This document shows, piece by piece, positions 43,443-53,786 of a stretch of DNA of 64,000 nucleotides; within the stretch, counting starts at the first letter, position 1; each line of letters begins with the position of its first letter. The translations under genes were made by a program, and so were the position numbers. The notes under the pieces are model-generated. The model was given only the letters and a program-made list of their open reading frames with translations, did not search any database and was not told where the DNA came from. Source of the stretch: Scheffersomyces stipitis CBS 6054 (Eukaryota > Ascomycota > Pichiomycetes > Serinales > Debaryomycetaceae); assembly GCF_000209165.1 (NCBI RefSeq), contig NC_009043.1, forward strand, positions 124,001-188,000. Reading direction: 5' to 3'.

Positions 43443-45125
43443 ATGTCCGATTTCTCCGTCCAGACCATTGCCACCACGGCCTTCACAGACCAAAAGCCTG
43501 GAACCTCTGGTCTCAGAAAGAAAGTTACTGTGTTTCAACAGCCTCACTACACTGAAAACTTCATTCAGGCTATTCTCGATGCCATTCCGGAAGGTGCCCA
43601 AGGTGCCACTCTTGTTGTAGGAGGTGATGGCCGTTTCTACAACGACAAGGTCATCAACTTGATCGCCAAAATCGCCTCGGCCAACGGAGTTTCCAAGTTG
43701 ATTTTGGGTCAAGACGGGATTCTTTCCACTCCAGCAACTTCGCATGTAATCAGGATCAGGGGTGCAACTGGAGGAATTATTCTCACTGCTTCACACAACC
43801 CCGGAGGCCCCAAAAACGATTTGGGTATTAAGTACAACTTGGGAAACGGTGCACCAGCTCCAGAATCGGTTACCAACAAGATCTATGATGTCTCCAAGGA
43901 ATTGACTTCGTACAAGCTCATTGATTTACCCGACATTGATTTGTCCAAAACCCAGACCGTGCAATTGGGCCCTCTTGAAGTGGAAATCATTGACTCCACC
44001 TCTGATTACGTAGCCATGTTGAAGGATATCTTTGACTTCCCCTTGATCAAGTCGTTCCTCGAGACTGCCACTAAGGAGCAGGGATTCAAGGTTTTATTTG
44101 ATTCGCTCAATGGTGTCACTGGCCCCTACGGCTACAAGATCTTCGTTGAAGAATTAGGATTGCCTCTTAACTCAATCCAAAATTACCACCCATTGCCTGA
44201 CTTTGGTGGTTTACACCCAGATCCAAACTTGACCTATGCTCATACTTTGGTCGAGAGGGTCGATAAGGAGAATATTGCCTTTGGTGCTGCATCTGATGGT
44301 GACGGTGACAGAAACATGATCTACGGTGCTGGTACCTTTGTTTCGCCTGGTGACTCTGTAGCCATCATCTCGGAATACGCCGATTCCATCCCTTACTTCA
44401 AGAAGCAAGGTGTCTACGGTTTGGCCAGATCCATGCCTACCTCTGGAGCCATCGATTTGGTAGCAAAGGCTAAAGGATTGAATGTTTACGAAGTGCCAAC
44501 CGGTTGGAAGTTCTTCTGCAACCTTTTCGACGCTGACAAGTTGAGTATCTGTGGTGAAGAGTCGTTTGGAACAGGCTCCAACCACATCAGAGAAAAGGAC
44601 GGCCTTTGGGCTGTAGTTGCCTGGTTGAACGTGCTAGCAGATTACAACGTCAAGAATCCAGAATCCAAGACATCTATTTCTGTAGTGCAGAACTCGTTTT
44701 GGAAGAAATACGGAAGAACTTTCTTCACTAGATATGACTACGAAAACGTATCGTCTGAAGGTGCTGCCGAGCTCATCAACTTGTTGTCTTCTATTGTTGA
44801 CTCTAAGAAACCAGGAAGTAGCTTAGCTGATGGCTACGTCGTCAAGGAAGCTGCTAACTTCTCGTACACCGATTTGGACGGCTCTGTTTCGTCCAACCAA
44901 GGTTTGTTCATCAAGTTTGAAAGCGGCTTGAGATTCATAGTAAGATTGTCTGGTACTGGATCATCCGGTGCTACAGTCAGATTATATCTCGAAAAGCACT
45001 CTGCCGACGAATCCACCTATGGCTTAGGCGTAGACCAGTACTTAGTTGATGACATCAAGTTTGTCTTGGACTTGTTGAAGTTCAAGCAGTTCTTGGGAAA
45101 GGATGAACCAGATGTTCGTACCTAG
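43443..45125 (+). CDS. PGM2: Phosphoglucomutase
   Basis: The enzyme interconverts glucose 1-phosphate and glucose 6-phosphate in the cytosol, linking glycolysis with galactose, trehalose, glycogen and cell-wall precursor metabolism. The 560-residue product has the length of yeast Pgm1 and Pgm2 (570 and 569). Active-site loops are intact: the phosphoserine loop TASHNPGGP, the metal loop DGDGDRNM, the sugar-binding loop CGEESFGTGSNHIREKDG, and the phosphate-binding loop RLSGTGSSGATVRLY. The ATG at 43443 gives MSDFSVQTIATTAFTDQKPGTSGLRKKV, the family N-terminus. I scanned the coding frame and found no CTG codon. It converges with GZF3 over a 357-base spacer. Naming after S. cerevisiae PGM2 is by convention; PGM1 is equally close. 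Confidence 0.95.
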   Translation: MSDFSVQTIATTAFTDQKPGTSGLRKKVTVFQQPHYTENFIQAILDAIPEGAQGATLVVGGDGRFYNDKVINLIAKIASANGVSKLILGQDGILSTPATSHVIRIRGATGGIILTASHNPGGPKNDLGIKYNLGNGAPAPESVTNKIYDVSKELTSYKLIDLPDIDLSKTQTVQLGPLEVEIIDSTSDYVAMLKDIFDFPLIKSFLETATKEQGFKVLFDSLNGVTGPYGYKIFVEELGLPLNSIQNYHPLPDFGGLHPDPNLTYAHTLVERVDKENIAFGAASDGDGDRNMIYGAGTFVSPGDSVAIISEYADSIPYFKKQGVYGLARSMPTSGAIDLVAKAKGLNVYEVPTGWKFFCNLFDADKLSICGEESFGTGSNHIREKDGLWAVVAWLNVLADYNVKNPESKTSISVVQNSFWKKYGRTFFTRYDYENVSSEGAAELINLLSSIVDSKKPGSSLADGYVVKEAANFSYTDLDGSVSSNQGLFIKFESGLRFIVRLSGTGSSGATVRLYLEKHSADESTYGLGVDQYLVDDIKFVLDLLKFKQFLGKDEPDVRT

Positions 45126-45482
45126 ACCGAGATTTAATCTCTAGACTTGCCTAATTCTGACTACTTAGTCGGCTTTGTTCGAGTTTGCCTACTCAGTTAT
45201 AGCCTCTTACTTACTCGTTGCGATAAATACACATACATTCACAATATTAAAACAGGTGGTAACTTTTCAAGTCGGTTATATTAATATACAAGGAAAATAA
45301 ATATATATATATAGAACATTATATCAGCAATTCGTAACATAAAAATTAGGGAAGCATTATTTCAACTTAAAATTAAACTTTAATTTGAATTTGAATATCA
45401 ATCAAACGTCGATACAAGTCAGATGTCAACATAAATTATAACACTAAGACTTTAGCATCTGTCCTTCGAAAAGCATTCTTGC
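45126..45482. other. Convergent 3' regions of PGM2 and GZF3
   Basis: AT-rich, with an alternating AT run at 45301-45312. Both genes presumably terminate here. Nothing else is visible. Confidence 0.4.
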
Positions 45483-47783
45483 TTAGTATCTTGCCTTTTT
45501 TGGGTCGCTGCCGTATTCGTCATCGTTATCTCTCTTTAAAGAAGGCAACACGATGCTATTAGATGCGGAGGCTGTAGGTTCAGTCAACGATCTAATAGCA
45601 GGCAACACGGTAGCACTCTGTTGATGGTGGATAGGCTGTATATCACCAAATCTGTTGATTCCCGACAGAAGACTAGTGGCCGGAGGAAGGGTGATACCAG
45701 CGGCTGGCACATGTACAGGAGCCTGTGTTTGCACTGGAGCAGATGTCTGAGAAATTGGAACTGCAGGTGCTTGTGGTGCCGTAAAGTTGGATTGAGGTGT
45801 TGGTACAGATGAATGTTGATGAGTCGTTGCAGGTACTTCAGAAGTAGTTGCCTGTGGGGCAGTTGAAGGGGCAGCAGAAGCAGCAACAGGCTGAGCAGTT
45901 TCGGTAGCAGCAGGTGGAGCGTTTCTCAAGGTTAGCACTTCGTCCAATCTCTTTTTCATAGAGCTTTCTCTGAGTCTCGCAGCCTGTTCCATAGCTTCTA
46001 ACTCCATAATTCTGGTACGGTACAAATCGTTCACCAACTCCAACTCGGATATTCTTGTTTTCAACAACGTCACTTCGTGGTTGTTGTTATTATTATTGTT
46101 GTTACTGTTGCTGTTAGAATTAGAGTTGTTGGAGTTGGGGAATCCGTTTGGTTGTTCTCCATGAGGTTGGTTAGAAGGCTGCTGCAAGTGGTTGTAATTG
46201 CTGAAGCTGTGCTGGATGTGGGGCAATTGGTTTTTGGAATCCCCCGATTGCGATGCTACTTGGTGAATAGGAGGAAGCGAGGTGTGGCTGGTTTCTGGCG
46301 ATTGTATACGTGAACCGTTTGGAGTGGAGGATCTAGAGTATGACTGAGAGGACTGAGGGTTGAAAGATGGAGAAGAGAGCTTGGAACTTCCCAAAGCTGG
46401 CAACTTAGGAGGGTGCTGTTGTGGTGTCGAGCTTGCGGTCTTCAAAGCCGAAGAAAAGATTGCTGAAGAAGTCGAGGGAGACTCTCTTTTTATGTTGCTA
46501 TTGTGCTTGTTCATCAATGAAACACCAGCGATGGTGGTTCCTTCATTTCCAGAAGTGGATGCCGAGTTCGACTTAAATGTTGCACTTGGTCCCAACTCGT
46601 TCGACATGTTCTCCAAAGCTCCAGCAGCAGCGTGTACGGCAATCATTTTGTTGTCAGAGTTCGTTCTGGTGTTGGAGACTGACGAAGAGGTCGACAACAA
46701 CAATGGAGACGTGATTCTCTGTAAACCAGGGGCAAACTGAGTAGGTGTAGAAGAAGGGTAATGCAACGGTTGAACTACTTGATGGCTTGTAATACCATTA
46801 GCATGACCCTGTAAGTGTGGAGGCAAGTGGTGGTGATGATGGTGATGATGGTAGGCATTTATCGGATGTGGAAATCCTGGGCTACCCTGAGCATTTCCCG
46901 ATGAAGGCGCTCCAGCTCCACTGGCTGGCAACAAAGGAGTCAAAGCCGGATTGTGGCCCATCCCTTCATTACCAGATTGGTTGGGTTTGCCTGGTTTCTT
47001 TGACTTTGGAGACTTCTTTCCTGATTTGGAATCCTTAGATTTCAATTCCGGTGTGTTGGGACTGGAAGACTTATTGGAACCAGGGCCAGTGGCATTTCCG
47101 TTCTGTTGCTTGATTCTGTTTCTCGACTTGATAGTGTCAGTCTTCAACGAGATCGGTCTGGGACGACCGTGCAACTTCAAGAACAACCCACAGGCGTTAC
47201 ACAAGACCTGGCCTGTTTCGTCTCTTCTCCAGAGTGGTGTTGTTTGGGTCTTACAGTTTCGACAGATAGGACTGGTGATGTTAGTCTTAGTGGTTGTAGT
47301 TCCGTTGTTGACATGTGTAGTTGTTTTAGCGTTGGGATGCACAGGGTTTTGTGAAAGTGGACCCAGCTGTGGGAGAGGAGGAGCGTTCTGGAGCTGGTGC
47401 TGAAGCTGAGCCTGGTGCTGCGGAGGCACTTGGTTGATTACTTGGACGGGATGTATCTGTTGAGTTGTTTGAGGTTGTTGAATTGACTGTTGAACTTGTT
47501 GTGGGGATTGTTGAGCTGATTGTGGGGACTGCTGATTTTGCTGTTGAGGTTGAGCTGATGGCTGAGTTTTATTGAGATGGGAGATACTGGGGAGAGTAGT
47601 CGTTTGTGGAGGAGAAACTTGGGATTGGCTCTCGTTAATGGGGTTCAATACTGGTTCCTGTTTCACGACTGTCTTAGAACCTTGTTGCTGTTGTTGCTGG
47701 AAAGAGGCAGTAGTTTGCGCAGGAGCCGAGGAGTGAACCAGAGGCTGTTGCACCGGGGGAAGACGATGTTGGATCTCACTCAT
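45483..47783 (-). CDS. GZF3: GATA-type zinc-finger factor, Gzf3/Dal80-like
   Basis: This is a 766-residue nitrogen-regulatory GATA factor. One type IVa GATA finger lies at about residues 170-225: CRNC, 17 residues, CNAC, followed by [18 protein letters not shown], the basic tail. A C-terminal coiled coil at about 570-620 ([21 protein letters not shown] and [16 protein letters not shown]) is the feature that sets the Dal80/Gzf3 repressors, which dimerise through a leucine zipper, apart from the Gln3/Gat1 activators. The rest is Gln, Ser, Pro and Asn-rich, with a His run and an Asn run. The frame extends upstream to a TTG; the first ATG, at 47783 ([13 protein letters not shown]), is the start. 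Its promoter holds clustered GATA sites. Confidence 0.87.
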   Translation of the reverse strand: MSEIQHRLPPVQQPLVHSSAPAQTTASFQQQQQQGSKTVVKQEPVLNPINESQSQVSPPQTTTLPSISHLNKTQPSAQPQQQNQQSPQSAQQSPQQVQQSIQQPQTTQQIHPVQVINQVPPQHQAQLQHQLQNAPPLPQLGPLSQNPVHPNAKTTTHVNNGTTTTKTNITSPICRNCKTQTTPLWRRDETGQVLCNACGLFLKLHGRPRPISLKTDTIKSRNRIKQQNGNATGPGSNKSSSPNTPELKSKDSKSGKKSPKSKKPGKPNQSGNEGMGHNPALTPLLPASGAGAPSSGNAQGSPGFPHPINAYHHHHHHHHLPPHLQGHANGITSHQVVQPLHYPSSTPTQFAPGLQRITSPLLLSTSSSVSNTRTNSDNKMIAVHAAAGALENMSNELGPSATFKSNSASTSGNEGTTIAGVSLMNKHNSNIKRESPSTSSAIFSSALKTASSTPQQHPPKLPALGSSKLSSPSFNPQSSQSYSRSSTPNGSRIQSPETSHTSLPPIHQVASQSGDSKNQLPHIQHSFSNYNHLQQPSNQPHGEQPNGFPNSNNSNSNSNSNNNNNNNNHEVTLLKTRISELELVNDLYRTRIMELEAMEQAARLRESSMKKRLDEVLTLRNAPPAATETAQPVAASAAPSTAPQATTSEVPATTHQHSSVPTPQSNFTAPQAPAVPISQTSAPVQTQAPVHVPAAGITLPPATSLLSGINRFGDIQPIHHQQSATVLPAIRSLTEPTASASNSIVLPSLKRDNDDEYGSDPKKARY
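46830..46856 (-). repeat. Polyhistidine codon tract in GZF3
   Basis: A run of eight or more histidine codons (CAC and CAT mixed) within the low-complexity middle of the GATA factor. No function can be assigned. Confidence 0.8.
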
Positions 47784-49800
47784 GGTTCGAAATGGTCCAA
47801 CCGACGGAGGAACAGGATGAGGGTAATGCAACTTGGCGAATAGATGAAAAATATAGACTGTTTACTTGGAGCAGACAGTAATGAGAATGGTACTTGATAA
47901 TACACGGAAAATTCAAGATTTAAGATTCAGTTGTCGAGGAATATGAAAGAGATTGATACGATATATGGATACAATATTCTCGATAAATACCATGCGAATA
48001 TTCTGATAGGATTCTGTAGCAATATGGTCCTGATATGGTGGCCTATATCCTCGTGGTAGTCATACAATAGATTAGTGCGTATAGAAATATAGCAATCGCA
48101 ATCAGTAAGAATCTATGAGACGTGATAACGATAAGAACTAGCAAACGAAAGATGGACGTTTTCAGTCAAGGTGATACGCTACGTGTGGAATGGGTTTTAC
48201 TCCTAATCAGCAAACACAAATGTTAGGCGGATCTCTTACACACCTTGGATTCTCAATATTAGAGACAGGTAGGTACAATAAGCTTCAGTTCCGCACAGAC
48301 CTGTTGACGTGTACTATAAGTAGGACACTGTGGATACGTGTTTCAGTGTTGCTAAAGAGCGGTGTGGACAGTCTATGAATCTAGTCAAGTTTGCTTTCCA
48401 GAGGAAAAAACATATTACTAGATAAAATTTTGCTGATAAATTTTCTTCTTCCTACCGGTTCACACACTATGGGATTTTAGATTATTGGAGATAAAGAAAG
48501 ATGAAAAATTTTTCGTATCGTCGTGCACAGGGAAGATCCGAGGGCGATGCGACCTGGGGAGGTCGGGAGGAAGTATGCCTCCGAGGCCTGTAGTAGTGTT
48601 GCGGCAAGGGTCTACTCACATATCCGGGGTGTGTCTTATCGTCTTATCTGGCCGTTTCCGAAACTTTTCCGGGGATAACCGAGGGCGGATGACGGATGTC
48701 GCCAGCAATCAGATACCGATTATTGCCTGAGGCACAGCTGAGAGACACGGAACTCGTAGATATTTTCCATTTTCAGAAGCGATTGCCAGATTCAGGAGCA
48801 AAGATAGGTACCGGTGATCATGACAGCATGACAGTATGACAGAGAAAGTCAGTTCTCCTGAGCCGGGAGCTGGTGGAAGAAGTGACTATTGGCTGATTCT
48901 GGTATATCCGTAATGTCGTGCGGTAGCTGCCAAGGCCATCGCCCTTTTCTCTATCGGTTTCTACTCGCTTCTATATGCTCTTATTGCTCTGGTTTCCTCC
49001 CTCGATAAACGGCACTATCCTGTTTGGTACAAACGAGCCGAAATGCCGCTGGGTCTAGAAGCGCTGTAGTATGTAGGATGTAGTATGAAATCACAAATTG
49101 CGAGAGCGACAAGAGCGTGTGGGACTGGCGTGGCGTCTGTTGAAGATGGCGACGAAGGTCTCTTGTCAGCGGCCTTACTGGTGGCGTAGACCACACAGCT
49201 TTCTCCGTCTCCATCGCTGCTCTGTAGCCCCGTACACTTGAGTCTGGCGTTGGTTATAGAAATTCACGTGCTCGCCAGGCTGCAGGACCGCCGTGCGCTG
49301 GGGATTTCAGAGCAGGCCTAGGTGGTGGTCCTATTTTAAGAAGGGTTAACGGTGTGAATCAGGTGATCGTTTGCTGTCCCGGAATTGATCGCTGAGGCCA
49401 CGAATCGTCTGGGTGGCCCTTCGGGTATCGGATGTGTTAGGCGATAGGAGAACCGGAAGTTGCTAAGGATGTAGAGTAATTAGATGCAGATTGAACCAAG
49501 CAGATAGAACGATTCAGCATTTTAGAGCAGATTAGATAAGATCGAACATACAGATTAGAGCAGATACAGATTAATCATAGATACAGCAAGATAAAGACAA
49601 TATCCAATTTATGGCAATCTGACATAATCTCTTCAGACAGCCACAGCTTGCATTAGTACCAGAAAGTGCCTTGAGGCTAGAGGCTTCTGATAGACGAGTA
49701 CAGCTCCTGTGTGTATGACTTCTCCACAATGGTTGTGGCAGTACTTTACTGATGATGCAGACGAGCAGGCTGCAATGAGGCTACTCTTGTGAAATGCAAC
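47784..49800 (-). promoter_or_regulatory. GZF3 promoter with clustered GATA sites; spacer to the Rho-like gene
   Basis: GATAA occurs on the plus strand at 47896, 47982, 48124, 48130, 48421, 48434 and 48490. CTTATCGTCTTATC at 48635-48648 is a close pair of GATAAG sites on the other strand, and another GATAA lies near 48675. Roughly two would be expected by chance in the first 700 bases. The proximal part therefore looks like a GATA-regulated promoter. From about 48540 to 49450 the spacer is noticeably richer in G and C, with several CCGG and CGAGGG patches. Small tandem repeats are listed separately. None of the short ORFs is convincing. Confidence 0.55.
48820..48843. repeat. 8-base tandem repeat, three copies
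   Basis: ATGACAGC, ATGACAGT and ATGACAGA in direct succession. It lies in the spacer between GZF3 and the Rho-like gene. Confidence 0.85.
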
Positions 49801-50403
49801 ATGACAATGTCTCAAAAACGGCCATATTTGTTTCTAGTTGTTGGTGCACATGGGGTCGGCAAGACTTCTTTGTTAGCCGAGTTCATTTGGCCGCGTACCT
49901 CTCATGAAGACCAGCTCTGGCAAATCCAAGAAGCGAGAGCTGAAAATATAGATATTGATGGCCGCGAGGTCAAACTTGTGCTAAGAGACTCGATGGGTCG
50001 AGACTACTACGATGCTTTTCGACCTCTTTTGTATCCTGCGGTTTCGATGGTGCTAGTATGTTTTGCTGTCAACGATCGGCTTTCGTTTGTTCAAGCCCAG
50101 ACCAAGTTCTTAAGGGAGTGTAAAGAGTATGCCCCTGGTGTACCTTACATTTTGGTTGGATGCAAATCTGATACCAGGGAAGAACGGATTGAGCTCTTGC
50201 TTGTACTGAAGGAGGAAGCAAATCTTGCAGCCACAGGAATGAAAGCTTACAGATACATGAAATGTTCGGCTACGGCCCACGAAGGTGTGAGAGAAGTTTT
50301 TGAAACGGCTACAAGATTATGCATGCGGTTAGAATATGACCAACACTACAAGAAACAGAGCAGAAAAATTGCTAAAATGCTGAAAAAATGTTCGATAATG
50401 TGA
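49801..50403 (+). CDS. Atypical Rho-family GTPase (possibly the Candida CRL1 type)
   Basis: This 200-residue Rho-like protein has most of the Rho scaffold. The P-loop GAHGVGKTS (15-23) is normal, DxxG is kept (D63-S-M-G66), the base-binding CKSD (121-124) is the fungal Rho form, and a Rho-specific YDAFRPLLYP follows switch II. It ends in CSIM, a prenylation box. Key residues are changed: by alignment with RHO1, switch I threonine is Gln41 and the effector core VFENY is IQEAR; the catalytic glutamine is Arg67. It should therefore not hydrolyse GTP or bind Rho1 effectors normally. The frame opens at a GTG four codons earlier; ATGs are at 49801 and 49807. It lies 1.87 kb before RHO1 on the same strand, which suggests an old tandem duplication. 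C. albicans has a divergent Rho called CRL1, but orthology is unproven. Confidence 0.85.
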   Translation: MTMSQKRPYLFLVVGAHGVGKTSLLAEFIWPRTSHEDQLWQIQEARAENIDIDGREVKLVLRDSMGRDYYDAFRPLLYPAVSMVLVCFAVNDRLSFVQAQTKFLRECKEYAPGVPYILVGCKSDTREERIELLLVLKEEANLAATGMKAYRYMKCSATAHEGVREVFETATRLCMRLEYDQHYKKQSRKIAKMLKKCSIM

Positions 50404-52273
50404 ATTTCTACCAGAATTGTAGCCAGGTAGACTTATCCACAAGTACGATCCACAGCTACAAGAACACGTATTACTTGTATCTATGGTTGACTAGTTTGCT
50501 TTTATCTGAAGCATCTTTGTGATTAAGGAGGGGAGAAGAGATCTCCACATCGGTGCACTTTGTGTCGCAGCCATAACTGTTCGGTACGGCAATAGAACGA
50601 TGATACCTTAGTATCCTGTGTGGATGTGGGTTATGGAAACGAATTTCAACTGCTGTATGCATACGAGAGATAAGGCCAGAAAATAGTGGCCCTGGCCAAT
50701 GAGTATGCCAGACTCAATAGGAGGTGGAAAATAGGAGAACGCTGGCGAGACACGAAATTAAGGAGGGTTACGCTGGGTGCAAAATCAGTCGCATGCATAA
50801 GAACACGTCGATGAATGACAATGAATTGTAGCGAGGTATTGCCATTAGCTGTTCTTGTATGATCTATTCTGCCACGGAGGTGAACTTGGTAAGCTTGGTT
50901 TCCTACACCCGAGAAACTAGAGAGATATTATCCGAGAGAACGACTGAAGTGGTATCACATCTCGCAAAAAAAGTGCACTTCGGGGTTTCACAATTGGAGG
51001 GCGTTGTTGGAATTTCATTATATAATAAATATCTGGGATTAAATGTTAATTTAGATCCCTAATGATGATATCTGTTGTTCATGACAATTCATAGTAATAC
51101 GAATCTGCCCAGAAAAGTAATTGCTATTTAGAGCTCATAATTACATTGCAAGTTCTAGCCTCGCCAATAAATAATGAGCTTCATTACATTTATTCTACCT
51201 TCATTAACAACTGATATTTGAGCCAATTCTGTTCTCTACACTCTTCGTGACTTAGTCTACGCTATGCTTATTGTATCGCCTTCTAGACGAGGGCCGCGTC
51301 ACGATTGGCACACGAACCCCCCTGACAACGGAACGGTAGGTACATTTCCGTTAGGTAGTATTAGCGAACTTTGCAAAACAACGAGAGAAAAAGATTCCAT
51401 TGAAGCTCTAGATCGTCCCGGCGTATCTGGAAATGTATACAAACATATTATTTAGTGAGATCTGATAGAATAAACGAAATTTCTATGATACTTCGTAGAA
51501 ATCTTCGTGACAATCGAAATGAATTTATGTGAAAAAAACGCAATTCAGACGCAATCAAAATTGCTCAAGCCAAAATAAAGTCTGTAGAGCCAACCTCAGC
51601 ATGGAAGCAACTTTCGAGTTTTATGTAGATTTCTAAATATAACGCAGACAGCGTATAAGCACAAGACACCACTACTTTCATCGATAGCCCCAAACGAGCT
51701 TACCCAGCCCGACCCAGGCTTAGCCCAGTCATTCGCCTTGTATGTTTGTGGTGTCGAGAATTTTATTTAGAAACAGTGAAAAATTTATAATTTCCTAAAG
51801 AGTACATGCAAAAAAAAACTTCCGCCAGGGGCACGAAAAATTAATTTAAAAAATCCCTGCGAACAAGAGGAGGTAGGCTTTGTTCATTTCATAGACTGTA
51901 GCTGTGGAACTGGAGGAATTTAGATAGTGTATAATTTCAGTTGTAGTTTCGAAATTTGTCGACGAGCAACTTGCACTTTATTCCTTGTACTTTAGTAAGC
52001 TTCACCAAACTTGACTAGACTACACTAGACTTGACCTTGCTTGAGTATCTAACAACGTTATATAGCCTGGCTTATCTGTTTGGTTCTGTAGGCATTGCGA
52101 TTTGTTTTCTTCTTTGTGTCTCGTCTGTTTGTACCACCATCGTCGGTTGATCTGAGACATTGTGCCGTTTATCGAAATTATTACTACTCTTATTAGTGAT
52201 TTGATTTCATTTTCCAATCATATCTTCACTCCAAACTATTGTTCCCATCCCTTCATCATAATACTATTGCATA
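50404..52273. other. Spacer between the two Rho genes, RHO1 promoter
   Basis: This is a 1.87-kb AT-rich region. A possible degenerate LTR lies at 51005-51209. The ORFs at 50859-51062 and 51264-51455 have no recognisable family; the first runs into the LTR-like part. The last 350 bases before RHO1 are T- and C-rich, suggesting a long pyrimidine-rich leader. An A run is at about 51810-51818. Confidence 0.4.
51005..51209 (+). mobile_element. Possible degenerate solo LTR of a Ty1/copia-type element
   Basis: The segment opens with TGTTGGAATTTC, the usual start of copia-class LTRs, contains a TATATAATAAATA promoter-like stretch, and ends in CTACCTTCATTAACA, giving TGTT/AACA ends. Its 205-base length suits yeast LTRs. 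The five bases on either side (GGCGT and ACTGA) do not match, so there is no target-site duplication. There is no internal retrotransposon sequence. This is a weak call. Confidence 0.3.
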
Positions 52274-52873
52274 ATGCCTGCTCCAGCTGAAATCCGTAGA
52301 AAGTTGGTCATCGTCGGTGATGGTGCCTGTGGTAAGACCTGTTTATTGATTGTCTTTTCCAAGGGGACTTTCCCAGAAGTATACGTTCCTACTGTGTTCG
52401 AGAACTATGTTGCTGACGTCGAAGTTGACGGCAGAAGAGTCGAATTGGCATTGTGGGATACCGCTGGTCAAGAAGATTACGACAGATTGAGACCCTTGTC
52501 TTATCCAGACTCGAACGTCATTTTGATCTGTTTCTCAGTGGATTCGCCAGACTCGCTCGAGAACGTCTTGGAAAAGTGGATTTCTGAAGTGTTGCATTTC
52601 TGCCAGGGAGTTCCTATCATCTTGGTTGCTTGTAAGGCCGACTTGAGAAACGACCCTGCAACTATCGAAACCTTGAGACAACAACAACAACAGCCAGTTT
52701 CCACTGCTGATGGTCAAGCAGTCGCCCAAAAGATCTCCGCTACCGATTACTTGGAATGTTCAGCCAGAACTGGCCAAGGTGTCAGAGAAGTGTTCGAAGC
52801 TGCCACCAAGGCTTCCTTGAGCAAGAAGGAAAGTCAGAAGAGTGGAAAGAAGAAGAAGTGTGTTGTTTTGTAA
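52274..52873 (+). CDS. RHO1: Rho1 GTPase, cell-wall and polarity regulator
   Basis: Rho1 activates beta-1,3-glucan synthase, Pkc1 and formins at sites of growth. The 199-residue protein has every GTPase element: GDGACGKT, the effector loop [41 protein letters not shown] and [14 protein letters not shown]. The C-terminus is polybasic (KKKK) followed by CVVL, a geranylgeranylation box. The Rho insert helix carries five consecutive Gln ([14 protein letters not shown]) where S. cerevisiae has a related Gln-containing stretch. No CTG codon occurs in frame. Rho3 and Rho4 have different termini, so the RHO1 call is firm. Its divergent relative lies upstream on the same strand. Confidence 0.97.
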   Translation: MPAPAEIRRKLVIVGDGACGKTCLLIVFSKGTFPEVYVPTVFENYVADVEVDGRRVELALWDTAGQEDYDRLRPLSYPDSNVILICFSVDSPDSLENVLEKWISEVLHFCQGVPIILVACKADLRNDPATIETLRQQQQQPVSTADGQAVAQKISATDYLECSARTGQGVREVFEAATKASLSKKESQKSGKKKKCVVL

Positions 52874-53786
52874 GCACTCTACTAGACTACATTATCTTCT
52901 TTTTGTTCATCAATTCCTAGTCTTGAACGACTTGATTGTGAGCTTGGTCAATCTCTATCGCCTCGTTCTTGCTAGGCCCCTTAGAGTTCTACAATTCATG
53001 ATAACCATTCATGATACACTTTCATGGCTGCACAGAGGGACTGGCCATGCAATTTGTTAGCATGATATGGCCTATCCTCTATAATTTTCATTTAATATTT
53101 TCATTCTTGATGCGTGGATCTCCACGATTATATACAAATACACATATATACTTGAAGGAACTTCGTAACGTGCTTGTGTCTATGCCAGTCCTAGTCCAGA
53201 AAGCTTGAGTCACAGTTCACAGATCATTAGTTGACATCGAAAGATAGACCCAGCTAGAAATAGAGTTTTAACAAGGGGATATGACCATATGTCCTCCTAC
53301 AACAAATGATGACAATTACAAGCTTTAGAGCTGATTTCGTCTACGTGATTATCATCTCATAGTACACTTTGCCATAGTTAAGAGACTTCATGAAATAGTA
53401 AATGTACAACTGCGAAAGTGCATCCGCAGCTAAAGAGTTCAACACAAGGGTCGGTAAATTCAGCGAATTCTCAAAACAATTACACTCAAAAAGTCAGCTT
53501 TTATATCCCCATTATACCTTTACTATCTCTACCAAGTTTCATTGGATTCACTCCCGTATCCCTCGATTTACGCCTACGGTAACAACTCTCTCCAGCTACT
53601 CTTCTACTCTAGCCATACTGGCGATATCTTTTTTCGATCTGCCACACACGACCCTCCACGTAAACAATCGCACTAAAATTTCGCTATGGATATTTCAACA
53701 CTTAGACAGTGAAACAATTCCACTTTCACTCTGTCTTTCTTGTTCAAATCAACCAAAACTATCCAAAAATACAAAAAACCATACCA
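52874..53786. other. Intergenic, RHO1 3' end and APL4 promoter
   Basis: This is a 913-base AT-rich spacer. An ORF with an ATG at 53402 overlaps the APL4 start in another frame; it shows no family features, and the APL4 transcript probably starts after it. No motif stands out. Confidence 0.4.

Noticed and set aside
49475..49500. GATTGAACCAAGC considered as a reverse-strand tRNA T-arm
   Set aside because: The flanking five bases do not pair and no other arms are found.
51264..51455. 63-codon ORF in the RHO1 promoter
   Set aside because: Short, no family, no supporting context; the sequence is GC-richer than its surroundings but that alone is not evidence of a gene.
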